Part shown: piece after piece, positions 49,209-57,049 of the stretch
Layout of the letters: each line of letters starts with the position of its first letter
Numbering within the stretch: the stretch's first letter is position 1
From: Micromonospora humi
GTDB taxonomy: Bacteria; Actinomycetota; Actinomycetes; Mycobacteriales; Micromonosporaceae
Direction: 5' to 3'
NCBI RefSeq assembly: GCF_900090105.1
Contig: NZ_FMDM01000002.1
Coordinates: 484,995-548,994, forward strand
Length of the DNA stretch: 64,000 nucleotides
Program-made: the position numbers and the translations under genes
Notes under the pieces: generated by a model
Databases searched by the model: none
Seen by the model: only the letters and a program-made list of their open reading frames with translations
Told to the model about the DNA's origin: nothing

Positions 49209-49700
49209 TCAGCGGAGCGCCCGGCCGGCGGTGACCGGGGGCGCGGTGGACGAGGGTCGGGGCGGCGGGGTGGGGCCGAGGGTGGGCAGGCCGGCGATGC
49301 GCCAGGCGGCGAAGCCGCCGATCACGTCGGTGGCCCGGCCCAGGCCGATGTCCTGGAGCGCGGCGGCGGCCAGCGACGAGGTGTAGCCCTCCTGGCAGAG
49401 GACGACCACCGGCACGTCGTAGTCGACCGCCTGCGGCAGCCGGGCCGCGCAGCGCGGATCGAAGCGCCATTCCAGGACGTTGCGCTCGACGGTGAGCGCG
49501 CCGGGCACGGTGCCGTGCGCGGCCCGCTGGCCGGCCGGGCGGATGTCGACCAGCAGCGCGCCGGCCCGACAGGCGAGGTGCGCCTGCTCGGGGTCGAGGC
49601 GACGCAGCCGGGCACGGGCGGCGGCGAGGATCTCGTCGATGCCCCGCGAGCCGGGTGGCGGGACCGGACAGCTCTCGGCGGGGGCGGGGGTCAGCGCCAT
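49209..49700 (-). CDS. Rhodanese-domain sulfurtransferase
   Basis: This 163-residue single-rhodanese protein has LLVDIRPAGQRAAHGTVPGALTVERNVLEWRFDP, catalytic Cys102 in VVLCQEGYTSSLAAAAL and GGFAAWRIAGLP at the end, all conserved. Active-site loop CQEGYTS is six residues as in classical rhodaneses. It lies 51 bp downstream of a cysteine-dioxygenase gene on the same strand, so it probably handles sulfane sulfur arising from cysteine catabolism. ATG 49700. Confidence 0.9.
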   Translation of the reverse strand: MALTPAPAESCPVPPPGSRGIDEILAAARARLRRLDPEQAHLACRAGALLVDIRPAGQRAAHGTVPGALTVERNVLEWRFDPRCAARLPQAVDYDVPVVVLCQEGYTSSLAAAALQDIGLGRATDVIGGFAAWRIAGLPTLGPTPPPRPSSTAPPVTAGRALR

Positions 49701-49750
49701 GGTGGCGTCCTTCCGTTCGGCGGGAACCGGGGGCGGGGTGGCCGATCGGC

Positions 49751-50203
49751 TCACCACGCGACACCGGCCTCGGCGACCTCGGCGACCCGCAGCCGCCCGG
49801 CGTCGAGCCGGTAGCGGGTCATCCGGCGCAACGCGGGCCGGTAGACGTGGACGCTGACCGCCGGCTGGTCGCCCCGGTTGGTGACCTGGTGCACGTGCCG
49901 GGCGCCGAAACGCCGGCCGGCGCCCGCGGCGAGGCGGTGCGGGCGAAGCCGGCCGCCGCTGACCGTCTCCTCGGTGAGGACGCCGGCGACGACCAGGAAG
50001 GCACCGGAGGAGCCGCCGTGGTCGTGCAGGTCGGTGCCCTGCCCGGGCAGCCAACTCAGCGCCCACACCTCGCGCTCGTCGTCGGCGTGCAGCCGCGCGT
50101 ACCAGCGTTCGGACCGGTCGAAGCTCAGCGGCACCGGCCAGCCGGTCGGGTCGGCCCAGTGGGTGGCGACGGTGAGCAGATCGGTCGGGTCGGTCCTGGT
50201 CAT
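49751..50203 (-). CDS. Cysteine dioxygenase family protein
   Basis: This 150-residue cupin has the iron motif LHDHGGSSGAFLVVAG (His60, His62) and RHVHQVTNRG with the third His (103 or 105), typical of thiol dioxygenases that oxidise cysteine to cysteine sulfinate. ATG 50203 is preferred over a GTG at 50245 because the conserved domain begins soon after and a GAGG lies about ten bases upstream; the GTG sits immediately after a TAGAGT box. Paired with the rhodanese gene. An AT-rich region with an inverted repeat (50258-50272) lies upstream. Confidence 0.85.
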   Translation of the reverse strand: MTRTDPTDLLTVATHWADPTGWPVPLSFDRSERWYARLHADDEREVWALSWLPGQGTDLHDHGGSSGAFLVVAGVLTEETVSGGRLRPHRLAAGAGRRFGARHVHQVTNRGDQPAVSVHVYRPALRRMTRYRLDAGRLRVAEVAEAGVAW

Positions 50204-50257
50204 CGGCGGGACGTCCTCACGGTGCGGAGCGGCGCGTGCCCCCACACTCTAGACGGC

Positions 50258-50272
50258 AAACCCTATAGGTTT
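50258..50272. promoter_or_regulatory. AT-rich inverted repeat upstream of the cysteine dioxygenase gene
   Basis: AAACC and GGTTT flank CTATA in a stretch much richer in A/T than its surroundings, with GTAATACCGAATAC nearby. On the minus strand TATAGG and TAGAGT could be -10 elements, so this is a likely regulated promoter. Confidence 0.45.
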
Positions 50273-50301
50273 AGTAGGTAATACCGAATACTGGGACGCG
50301 G

Positions 50302-50679
50302 TCAGCGCACGACCGGCGGGTCCACCCGGTAACCCGGCACCGACGGCCAGCGGACGGTGAGCACTGTGGACTCGCGCTCGGCGTACCAGGAGTGGTCCAC
50401 GCCCCGGCCCCACACCACGTAGTCGCCGGCCGCGCGCAGCACCACCGTGCGGTCCGGCAGCTCGACCCGGAACGCGCCGCTGACCAGCACCAGCAGCGCG
50501 GTACGCCGCTCGCCGGTGGCCCACCGCGACCGGGCCTCCCCCGCCGGGTGCACGCCCCACTTCACCTCGACCTCGGCGCTGTGCCGCACGTCGCCGGGCG
50601 GCTTGAAGTGACCCAGCAACCAGCCCGCGTCGGTCGCACCGTCCACCGCCGCGTTGCCCACGTACACCCGATCGTCCAT
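50302..50679 (-). CDS. Cupin-fold hypothetical protein
   Basis: This 125-residue single-domain cupin-like protein has VKWGVHPAGEARSRWATGERRTALLVLVSGAFRVELPDRTVVLRAAGDYVVWGRGVDHSWYAE, conserved in a family often mislabelled signal peptidase I in databases; no Ser/Lys dyad or membrane helix is present. Metal ligands are not the classical cupin set, with only His in GVHPAG and DHSW. GGGAGGCGGGC precedes ATG 50679. Function unknown; a small-molecule binding role is possible. Confidence 0.8.
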   Translation of the reverse strand: MDDRVYVGNAAVDGATDAGWLLGHFKPPGDVRHSAEVEVKWGVHPAGEARSRWATGERRTALLVLVSGAFRVELPDRTVVLRAAGDYVVWGRGVDHSWYAERESTVLTVRWPSVPGYRVDPPVVR

Positions 50680-50735
50680 GCCCGCCTCCCGTGCCCGGCT
50701 GCGCAAGCTACCAGGCACGGCCGGCCCGCACGCCC

Positions 50736-50741
50736 TAACCT
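50736..50741 (+). promoter_or_regulatory. -10 box TAACCT for a leaderless ankyrin gene
   Basis: TAACCT is 6 nt from ATG 50748 (spacer GGGCGG, purine-rich but too close for a usual ribosome site). Confidence 0.45.
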
Positions 50742-50747
50742 GGGCGG

Positions 50748-51140
50748 ATGCCCGACGAACTGGACGCCGCGACGATCGACTTCGCCCACCGGATGTTCGA
50801 CCTGGCCCGGGCCGGCGCGACCGAGGAACTGGCGGCCAACGTGGACGCCGGCCTACCGGTCAACCTCACCAACGGCAAGGGCGACACGCTGCTGATCCTG
50901 GCCGCCTACCACGCCCACCCGGAGACCGTGGCCGCGTTGCTCGCCCGTGGCGCCGACCCGGCCCGGGTCAACGACCGGGGGCAGACCGCCCTGGCGGCGG
51001 CCGTGTTCCGGCAGGACACGACGGCGGTACGAGCGCTGCTCGACGCCGGCGCCGACCCGGACCACGGGGGCCCGTCGGCGGTCGAGACCGCCCGGTTCTT
51101 CGCGCTGCCCGAGATGCTGGCGCTGCTCGGCCGCGACTGA
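50748..51140 (+). CDS. Ankyrin-repeat protein
   Basis: This 130-residue protein carries about three ankyrin repeats after an N-terminal capping helix: ELAANVDAGLPVNLTNGKGDTLLILAAYHAHPETVAALLARGADPARVNDRGQTALAAAVFRQDTTAVRALLDAGADPDHGGPSAVETARFFALPEMLALLG shows the GxTxLxxAA and hairpin pattern. It should be a protein-interaction scaffold. Catalase-linked ankyrin proteins occur in other bacteria, but no catalase is here. It is divergent from the cupin gene with 68 bp between; the DUF3500 gene follows 26 bp later on the same strand. Confidence 0.85.
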   Translation: MPDELDAATIDFAHRMFDLARAGATEELAANVDAGLPVNLTNGKGDTLLILAAYHAHPETVAALLARGADPARVNDRGQTALAAAVFRQDTTAVRALLDAGADPDHGGPSAVETARFFALPEMLALLGRD

Positions 51141-51166
51141 CGGCCGCGCGCGGGTATACAGGGTCG

Positions 51167-52141
51167 GTGGAGGATCTCGTACCCGAGCAGATGCGCACGG
51201 CGGCCACCGCGCTGCTGGCGGCGCTCGACGCCCCGGCCAGCCGGCGCGCCCGGCACGACTTCGACGACGAGCCGGCCCGGCGGTGGCTGGAGTACCGGCC
51301 CCGGCCCCGCCCCGGCGTCGCGGTCGCCGACCTCGACGTCACCGCCCGCAAGGCCGCGCACCGGCTGCTCGCCACCGCGCTGAGCCCGGCCGCCTACGCG
51401 CAGGCGATGGCCGTGGTGGCGCTGGAGGAGGTGCTCGACCGGGCGGAGGGCTGGCGGCGCGGCCGGCACAGCGGCGACTACCGGGTGGCGGTCTTCGGCG
51501 ACCCGGCGCGCGACGACCGCTGGGCGTGGCGGTTCGAGGGCCACCACCTGTCGGTGAGCATGACCGTCGCCGACGACCGGGTCTCCCCCGCCCCGATCTT
51601 CCTCGGCGCCAACCCGGCCACGGTCCGGCACGCCGGCCGGCCGGTCTCCCGGCCGCTGGGGCCGGAGGAGGACCTGGCCCGCGAACTGCTGGACGCGCTC
51701 GGACCGGGCGGGCGATCCGCCGCGATCATCACCGCGGAGGCGCCCGCCGACATCATCAGCGCCACCCGGCCCACCGCGCCCGGCCGGCTCGACCCGCTCG
51801 GCGTGGCGCGCGGCCGGCTCGGGCCGACCGGCCGCGCGCTTCTCGACCGCCTCGTCGCGCTCTACCTCGACCGGCTCCCCGCCGAGCTGGCCGCCCGGGA
51901 GGCCGACCGGCTCGACGGCGGCGAGCTGCACTTCGCCTGGGCCGGCCCGGTCGAGCCGGGCCGGCGGCACTACTACCGGGTGCAGGGCGACGACCTGCTG
52001 ATCGAGTACGACAACACCAGCGACGACGGCAATCACGCGCACACCGTGCTGCGCCGCCCGGCCGGCGACTTCGGCGCCGACGTGCTGGCCGCGCACCACG
52101 CCGCCGCGCACCCCCCGGTCACCGGCGGCGCGCCTCGATGA
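51167..52141 (+). CDS. DUF3500-family protein
   Basis: This 324-residue protein has the DUF3500 features: DFDDEPARRWLEYRPRPRPGVAVADL at the start, the RVAVFGDPARDDRWAWRFEGHHLSVSMTV block, a GANPA segment and the terminal HYYRVQGDDLLIEYDNTSDDGNHAHTVLRRP. The conserved His, Asp and Arg clusters suggest an enzyme, but the reaction is unknown; some relatives are exported, this one lacks a signal sequence. The GTG is inside a region with TATACA six nt upstream. Its last 23 bp overlap the convergent methyltransferase gene. Confidence 0.85.
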   Translation: MEDLVPEQMRTAATALLAALDAPASRRARHDFDDEPARRWLEYRPRPRPGVAVADLDVTARKAAHRLLATALSPAAYAQAMAVVALEEVLDRAEGWRRGRHSGDYRVAVFGDPARDDRWAWRFEGHHLSVSMTVADDRVSPAPIFLGANPATVRHAGRPVSRPLGPEEDLARELLDALGPGGRSAAIITAEAPADIISATRPTAPGRLDPLGVARGRLGPTGRALLDRLVALYLDRLPAELAAREADRLDGGELHFAWAGPVEPGRRHYYRVQGDDLLIEYDNTSDDGNHAHTVLRRPAGDFGADVLAAHHAAAHPPVTGGAPR

Positions 52142-52877
52142 GGAACCGCCGGGCGTGGGCCACGAACCGGCCCTCGGCCCGGATCCGCTCGTCCAGCCGG
52201 CGCAGCGCGGCGCGGTGCCCGTCGACCGTGAAACCGGGCACGGTCCAGACCACCTTGCGCAGGAACCAGACCACCGCGCCGATGTCGTGGAAGACGGTAC
52301 GCAGGGTGGCGGTCCGCAGGTCCACCACGGTCAGCCCGGCGGCCTCGGCGGCGGCGACCGCGTGCTCCGGGTGGCGGTGCTCCGGTGGCGGCAGCGGCCC
52401 GAGGATCGCCTCACTGAGCTCCCGCACGGTGCCCGGGCCGATCTGCTGCGAGAGGTAGCTGCCGCCCGGCCGCAGCACCCGGGCCACCTCGTCCCACCAG
52501 GTGTGCACCGGATGCCGGCTGACCACCAGGTCGAACGCGGCATCGCGGAACGGCAGCGGCGGGCGCTCGCCGACGCGGACCACGTGCCCACCGACCCGGC
52601 GCAGGGTGCGCCGGGCCACCGGCACGTTCGGCGGCCAGGCCTCGGTGGCGACCAGCAGCGGTGGCGGCGCCGGCGCCTCGGCCAGCACCTCGCCGCCGCC
52701 GGTGTCGATGTCCAAGGCGGCGTCGACGGTCGCCAGCCGGGCCCCGACCAGACCCGCGTAGCCCCACGGCGGACGCTCCTCGGTGGCCCGCCCGGCCAGC
52801 CAGGAGAAGCCCCATCCCTCGACCGGCGCGGCCTCGGCCTCGGCGACCAGTTCGTCGAATCCACGATCGGTGACCAT
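52119..52877 (-). CDS. SAM-dependent methyltransferase
   Basis: This 252-residue class I methyltransferase has an unusual N-terminal segment ELVAEAEAAPVEGWGFSWLAGRATEERPPWGY, followed by AALDIDTGGGEVLAEAP as motif I, VATEAWPPNVPVARRTL as strand 2, and FDLVVSRHPVHTWWDEVARVLRPGGSYLSQQIGPGTV as motifs IV-V. The C-terminal IGAVVWFLRKVVWTVPGFTV is a family trait. The substrate is unknown. Its 3' end overlaps the convergent DUF3500 gene by 23 bp, so the two cannot be efficiently expressed at once without antisense pairing. Confidence 0.87.
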   Translation of the reverse strand: MVTDRGFDELVAEAEAAPVEGWGFSWLAGRATEERPPWGYAGLVGARLATVDAALDIDTGGGEVLAEAPAPPPLLVATEAWPPNVPVARRTLRRVGGHVVRVGERPPLPFRDAAFDLVVSRHPVHTWWDEVARVLRPGGSYLSQQIGPGTVRELSEAILGPLPPPEHRHPEHAVAAAEAAGLTVVDLRTATLRTVFHDIGAVVWFLRKVVWTVPGFTVDGHRAALRRLDERIRAEGRFVAHARRFLIEARRR

Positions 52878-53238
52878 CGGCCGAGCGTGCCGCCAGGTGG
52901 CGGCGGCCGGCAACGCGATTTCGGCGCCCCGGCACGGGCGCACGCGCTCGCGCCCGCGCTGTCCGCCGGCCTGGGTGGCGACGGCCCGGCCGGGCCCGCC
53001 CGTGCGCCGGCCCGGCCGGGCCCCCGCGTGGCAGCCCGTGATGGCGAGGTGGCCCGTTACTCGGCGTGACCGCTCGGAGAAATGCTCGGCCGAAGTGCGG
53101 TATGCCTCCTGGTCATAATTATGACCAGGAGGCATACCGGTTGGCACGTGACCCTGTTTTCGCCGCGACACGCCCGGTGCCCCCACCGCCAGCGCGCCCG
53201 GTGCCCCTACCGCCGGGCGTGGCCGCGCAGCGGGCGGG
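52878..53238. other. 361-bp non-coding region with long palindrome
   Basis: No convincing gene is present. It contains a 42-bp perfect palindrome (53098-53139) and two near-identical 20-bp direct repeats, CGCCCGGTGCCCCNACCGCC, at 53171-53190 and 53195-53214, just ahead of the DUF2231 gene's 3' end. Confidence 0.7.
53098..53139. repeat. 42-bp perfect palindrome with CATAATTATG core
   Basis: CGGTATGCCTCCTGGTCATA followed by A is exactly the reverse complement of the following 21 bases, with no loop. The core CATAATTATG and the GGTAT/ATACC arm ends also occur in the element at 33792-33839. It lies in non-coding DNA between genes transcribed on the same strand. Confidence 0.95.
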
Positions 53239-53745
53239 TCAGAACGGCCGGGGCCGGGCGATCTCGACCGTCGCGCCGGGAAGCCCGTCAACGGTCTCCA
53301 GCCCGGCCGGCTCCGCGGCACGACCCCGGTCGGACTGCTGCATCAGCCGTGCGCCCAGGGCCACGCCGACCGCGCCCACCGCCAGCGCGACCAGCTCGGT
53401 GGCGAGCTGGCCGCCGGTCGCGCCGCGCTGCGGCGCGTGCGCCCGGATCAGGCAGGTGAGCAGGAACATCGCCGCCATCACGGCATTGACCAGGTTGAAC
53501 GTGACAGCGGTCCGGTTGGCCCGGCCGATCCGCACGTCCCACAGGTCGACCAGCCCGGCGACCGTCGCGAGCCCGGCCGCGACCAGCGCGGCGACCGCCG
53601 TCCAGTAGCCCACCTCACCGAGGAAGGCCGGGCCGCCGGCGACGTCGGCCAGGTCGAAGACGGCGGCGCTGACGAAGAGCCCGAACGGGAACGTCACCAG
53701 CATCGGTTGAATGGGGTGCCCCTGCACCCGAAGTCGGCTCTCCAT
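53239..53745 (-). CDS. DUF2231-family membrane protein
   Basis: This 168-residue protein has four hydrophobic helices (MLVTFPFGLFVSAAVFDLAD, AFLGEVGYWTAVAALVAAGLAT, TAVTFNLVNAVMAAMFLLTC, ATELVALAVGAVGVALGARL) and the family start RVQGHPIQPMLVTFPFGLF. DUF2231 membrane proteins are uncharacterised; the conserved GHP motif near the N-terminus is considered diagnostic. GGGGAG precedes ATG 53745. It is separated by 76 bp from the GAF-ANTAR gene upstream on the same strand. Confidence 0.88.
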   Translation of the reverse strand: MESRLRVQGHPIQPMLVTFPFGLFVSAAVFDLADVAGGPAFLGEVGYWTAVAALVAAGLATVAGLVDLWDVRIGRANRTAVTFNLVNAVMAAMFLLTCLIRAHAPQRGATGGQLATELVALAVGAVGVALGARLMQQSDRGRAAEPAGLETVDGLPGATVEIARPRPF

Positions 53746-53821
53746 CGCGTTCTCCCCACGTCGGCGCAGATCACCAGTCCAGGGTGCTACCCGACGCCCC
53801 GCGACGCGAAACGACTGTCGG

Positions 53822-54562
53822 TCAGTTGTCCCGGGGCCGGGACACGGTGAGCACGAGCCGCTCGGCCACCTCGCGCAACGGAATGGCCAACGAGGCGGCG
53901 GCACTGCGCAACACGCCCAGGGCCTCCGGCGCCGGGCAGCCCCGCTGCGTCATGATCACCCCGACCGCCTGGCCGACCACGCCCTCGGCGAGCAGCGCGT
54001 TGTCGAGCTGGTCGGCGTGGGCGCTCGCCCGTTCCCGGTCACGCACCGCGGCGAGCAGCAGCCCGGCGTGCTCGGCCAACAGCATCGCGGTGAGCTGGTG
54101 GCTCGGGGTGAGCGCCTCCGGCGACTGCGCGTAGAGGTTGATCGCGCCGATGACCTGCTCGTCCACGTCCACCGGCGCGGAGATCACCCCGCGCACGCCG
54201 AGCGCACGGGCACGCGCGCTCCACACCGGCCAGCGGGTCTCGTCCACCAGCCCGCCCGCGATGATCATCTCGCGGCGGCGGATGGCGGTCAGGGCCGGCG
54301 TGTCCGGGCCGTGCCGCAGGTCGTCCAACTCGGCCCGGTGCGGGTCGGACGCGGCCACCCCGGCCGGCTCGCCGGCGCGCAGCGCGGTGAAGCCGCAGCA
54401 GTCGACACCGGGCACCGCGTCGCGGGCGATGCGGACCAGGCGGTCCAGCGCCTGGTCGAAGTCGGCCACGGCGATCAGGCCTGCGGTCAGTTCACGCAGC
54501 AGCGCGGCGGTCTCCAGCACGCCCAGGTCGTCGGTCATCGGCTGGCAGGCGTCGAGGTTCAC
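53822..54562 (-). CDS. GAF-ANTAR regulator (RNA-binding antiterminator)
   Basis: This 246-residue protein has a GAF sensor (about 30-165: AADFDQALDRLVRIARDAVP analogue, FTALRAGEPAGVAASDPHR, GVRGVISAPVDVDEQVIGAINLYA) and a C-terminal ANTAR helical bundle (HADQLDNALLAEGVVGQAVGVIMTQRGCPAPEAL, LRSAAASLAIPLREVAERLV). ANTAR proteins bind tandem RNA hairpins to prevent termination. GTG 54562 (MNLDACQPMTDD...) overlaps the stop of a 24-residue upstream ORF with good ribosome site, so translation is likely coupled; ATG 54538 is an alternative start. Confidence 0.88.
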   Translation of the reverse strand: MNLDACQPMTDDLGVLETAALLRELTAGLIAVADFDQALDRLVRIARDAVPGVDCCGFTALRAGEPAGVAASDPHRAELDDLRHGPDTPALTAIRRREMIIAGGLVDETRWPVWSARARALGVRGVISAPVDVDEQVIGAINLYAQSPEALTPSHQLTAMLLAEHAGLLLAAVRDRERASAHADQLDNALLAEGVVGQAVGVIMTQRGCPAPEALGVLRSAAASLAIPLREVAERLVLTVSRPRDN

Positions 54563-54633
54563 CGCGACGAGGCCTCCACCGCCCCCGCGTCCGTCCACGC
54601 GGTGTCCCCGTCCGGCGCCGTTGCCTGTCCCAT
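54559..54633 (-). CDS. Upstream mini-ORF coupled to the GAF-ANTAR gene
   Basis: MGQATAPDGDTAWTDAGAVE then ASSR: 24 codons, preceded by GAGAGAGGAC. Its TGA overlaps the GTG start of the GAF-ANTAR gene. The arrangement could be a leader peptide controlling translation, or simply the real, frameshifted start of a longer product; the sequence has no recognisable features. Confidence 0.45.
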   Translation of the reverse strand: MGQATAPDGDTAWTDAGAVEASSR

Positions 54634-54702
54634 GTCCGTCCTCTCTCTGGCCGAGCCTCGGCCTACTACCCGACCGGACCGGCGTCGAAACCGCGCAAAA
54701 GG

Positions 54703-54733
54703 GGCCCCTCCGGCCGTACCGGCCGGAGGGGCC
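54703..54733 (-). terminator. Intrinsic terminator after secA2
   Basis: A 13-bp perfect stem (GGCCCCTCCGGCC and GGCCGGAGGGGCC) lies 13 bp past the secA2 stop and, on that strand, is followed by CCTTTT. Confidence 0.85.
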
Positions 54734-54746
54734 GCCGCGACGCGGG

Positions 54747-57041
54747 TCAGCGGGACCCGGAGATCAGCCGCCGGCCCACCGACGCGATCAGCCGGTCCAG
54801 TTCCGAACCGAACGGGTTGTCGTGCACCAGGTAGGTCCAGGTGGCGGTCGGCCGCACCAGCTTCGACGCGTCCGGCTCCCAGCCCTCGTCGAACTCCGTC
54901 TCCTCGAACGTGGCGATGGTCCGCGTCTCGATCTCGGGCATCAGCGCGTTGAACGCCGGCACCGCGCTGCGGTGGAACTCGTCCAACGGGTCGAGGCGCC
55001 CGAGGGCCCGCAGGTGCACGCCCTCGCGCACCTCGGACAGCTCGGCCAGGTGCTCGGCCCAGAGCCGGTCCAGGTGGTAGAGAGCGATCTTGCGGGCCAC
55101 GTCGGCGAGCAGGTCCTCGTCCATCTCGTTGGCCTTCTCCGGCACCCGCTCCATGAGCATGAGCGCGGCGATGTCGGTGGTCAGCAGCCGCTCCCGCCGC
55201 TCCGCCAGGGCCTTGCGCTGCTGCTCGATCACGTGGCTGTAGCGCCAGGTGTTGCGGTGGATCTCGTGGTTGACGCCCTCGGCGACCCGCTGGGCGTGCT
55301 CCACCGCGTAGTCGACCTGCGCGTCGGTGACCAGCCCGTCGGCGTTCATCCGGGGCGAGGCCGGCACCGTGTCGCCGGCGTGCCGGACGACCAGGTCGTC
55401 CTCCAGGCTGACGAAGAAGACCGACCCGCCCGGGTCACCCTGCCGGCCCGCCCGGCCCCGCAGCTGGTCGTCGACCCGGCGGCTGTCGTGCCGGCCGCTG
55501 CCGATCACGTAGAGGCCACCCAGCTCGGCCACCCGCTCCCGGTCGGACTGGTCGCTGCCGCCGAGCCGGATGTCCACGCCCCGGCCGGCCATCTGGGTGG
55601 AGACCGTCACCGCGCCGTACGCGCCGGCCTCGGCGATGATCCCCGCCTCCTCGTCGTCGTTCTTGGCGTTGAGCACCACGCTCGGCACCCCGGCGGCGCC
55701 CAGCGCGGCGGCCAGCGCCTCGGACTCCTTGACGTCGAGCGTGCCGACCAGCACCGGACGCCCCGCCTCGTGGCAGCGACTGATCTCGTCGACCAGCGCC
55801 TCCTCCTTCTCGGCGCGGGTGGCGTAGATGCGGTCCGGCTCGTCCTCCCGTACGCACGGGGTGTTCGGCGGGATCACCGCCACCTCGAGGCCGAAGAACT
55901 CGCGGAGCTGGTCGCCGACGAGCACCGCGGTCGCGGTCATCCCGCAGACCGTCGGGTAGAGCGCGATGAAGGCCTGGACGGTGACCGTGCCCAGCACCTC
56001 GCCCTCGGCGGTGGCGTCCAGCCCCTCCTTCGCCTCGACCGCGGCCTGCAGGCCGTCCGGCCAGCGGCGGCGCTGGGCGACCCGGCCGCGCATCTCGTCG
56101 ATCAGCTCGACCGAGTCGTCCCGGACGATGTAGTCGACGTCGCGGTGCAGCAGGGCGTGCGCGTGCAGCGCCACGTTCACCGCGGAGAGCTGCCCGACGT
56201 GCTCGGCGTCGTAGAGGTCGATGCCGCCCAGCTTGGCCTCGACGGTGGCCAGGCCCAGCGAGGTGAAGGCGACGCTGCGGCCGTCCTCGGCGACGGTGTA
56301 GTGCTTGCCCTTGCGCAGGCCGCGCACCAGCGCGGCGGCGGCGTGCACCGGATCCTGCTCGCCCGGCACCGCGCCGGCGAGCACCATCGGCACCCGCGCC
56401 TCGTCGATGAGGATCGAGTCGGCCTCGTCGACGATCGCGGTCTTCAGCGGCGGCTGCACCCGGTCGGCCAGGTCGGTGGCGAGCTGGTCGCGCAGGTAGT
56501 CGAAGCCGGCCTCGCTGACCGCGACGTAGGTGACGTCGCAGCCGTACGCGGCGCGCCGCTCCTGCGGCGTGGAGGCCTCGTTGACCCACCCGACGGTGAG
56601 CCCGAGCAGGGTGTAGACCGGCTCCATCCACTCCGCGTCGCGGCGGGCCAGGTAGTCGTTGACGGTGAGCACGTGAACCGGGCCGTTGCCCAGCCGCACG
56701 TGCCCGTAGGCGGCGACGGTCGCGGTGAGCGTCTTGCCCTCACCGGTGGCCATCTCCGCGACCTTGCCGGAGAGCAGCGCCATGGCGCCGAGCAGCTGCA
56801 CGTCGTAGGGGCGCTGGTCGAGCCCGCGACGGGCCGCCTCACGCCCGACGGCGCAGATCTCCTCGTACTTCTCGGCCCGGCCGGCGGCCTCGGTCAGCTC
56901 GGCGTCGGAGAGCTGCTCCAGCTCGGCCTCCCGGGCCTCGATCGCCGGCAGCAGCTTCTCCAGCGGAGCCAGGTCGACAGTCGTCCCCGGGCGCTGGAGG
57001 AAGCGGCGGAACCTGGTCTTCATCCGTTGCGACACACCCAT
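54747..57041 (-). CDS. secA2: Accessory preprotein translocase ATPase SecA2
   Basis: This 764-residue DEAD-box motor drives export of a subset of proteins through SecYEG. Residues: Walker A EMATGEGKTLT near 97-105, VNDYLARRDAEWM, helicase motif II in KTAIVDEADSILIDEARVP, and VSTQMAGRGVDIRLGG with GRHDSRRVDDQLRGRAGRQGDPG in motif VI. It is shorter than housekeeping SecA (usually over 900 residues) and lacks the linker and zinc-binding tail, and the C-terminal scaffold is truncated, all SecA2 traits. ATG 57041 has a -10 box 8 nt upstream; a TTG three codons earlier would overlap that box. Confidence 0.93.
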   Translation of the reverse strand: MGVSQRMKTRFRRFLQRPGTTVDLAPLEKLLPAIEAREAELEQLSDAELTEAAGRAEKYEEICAVGREAARRGLDQRPYDVQLLGAMALLSGKVAEMATGEGKTLTATVAAYGHVRLGNGPVHVLTVNDYLARRDAEWMEPVYTLLGLTVGWVNEASTPQERRAAYGCDVTYVAVSEAGFDYLRDQLATDLADRVQPPLKTAIVDEADSILIDEARVPMVLAGAVPGEQDPVHAAAALVRGLRKGKHYTVAEDGRSVAFTSLGLATVEAKLGGIDLYDAEHVGQLSAVNVALHAHALLHRDVDYIVRDDSVELIDEMRGRVAQRRRWPDGLQAAVEAKEGLDATAEGEVLGTVTVQAFIALYPTVCGMTATAVLVGDQLREFFGLEVAVIPPNTPCVREDEPDRIYATRAEKEEALVDEISRCHEAGRPVLVGTLDVKESEALAAALGAAGVPSVVLNAKNDDEEAGIIAEAGAYGAVTVSTQMAGRGVDIRLGGSDQSDRERVAELGGLYVIGSGRHDSRRVDDQLRGRAGRQGDPGGSVFFVSLEDDLVVRHAGDTVPASPRMNADGLVTDAQVDYAVEHAQRVAEGVNHEIHRNTWRYSHVIEQQRKALAERRERLLTTDIAALMLMERVPEKANEMDEDLLADVARKIALYHLDRLWAEHLAELSEVREGVHLRALGRLDPLDEFHRSAVPAFNALMPEIETRTIATFEETEFDEGWEPDASKLVRPTATWTYLVHDNPFGSELDRLIASVGRRLISGSR

Positions 57042-57049
57042 GAGCCGCA

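Noticed and set aside
50302..50679. Signal peptidase I
   Set aside because: Proteins of this family carry that label in databases, but the sequence has no membrane anchor or Ser/Lys catalytic dyad and instead reads as a small cupin.
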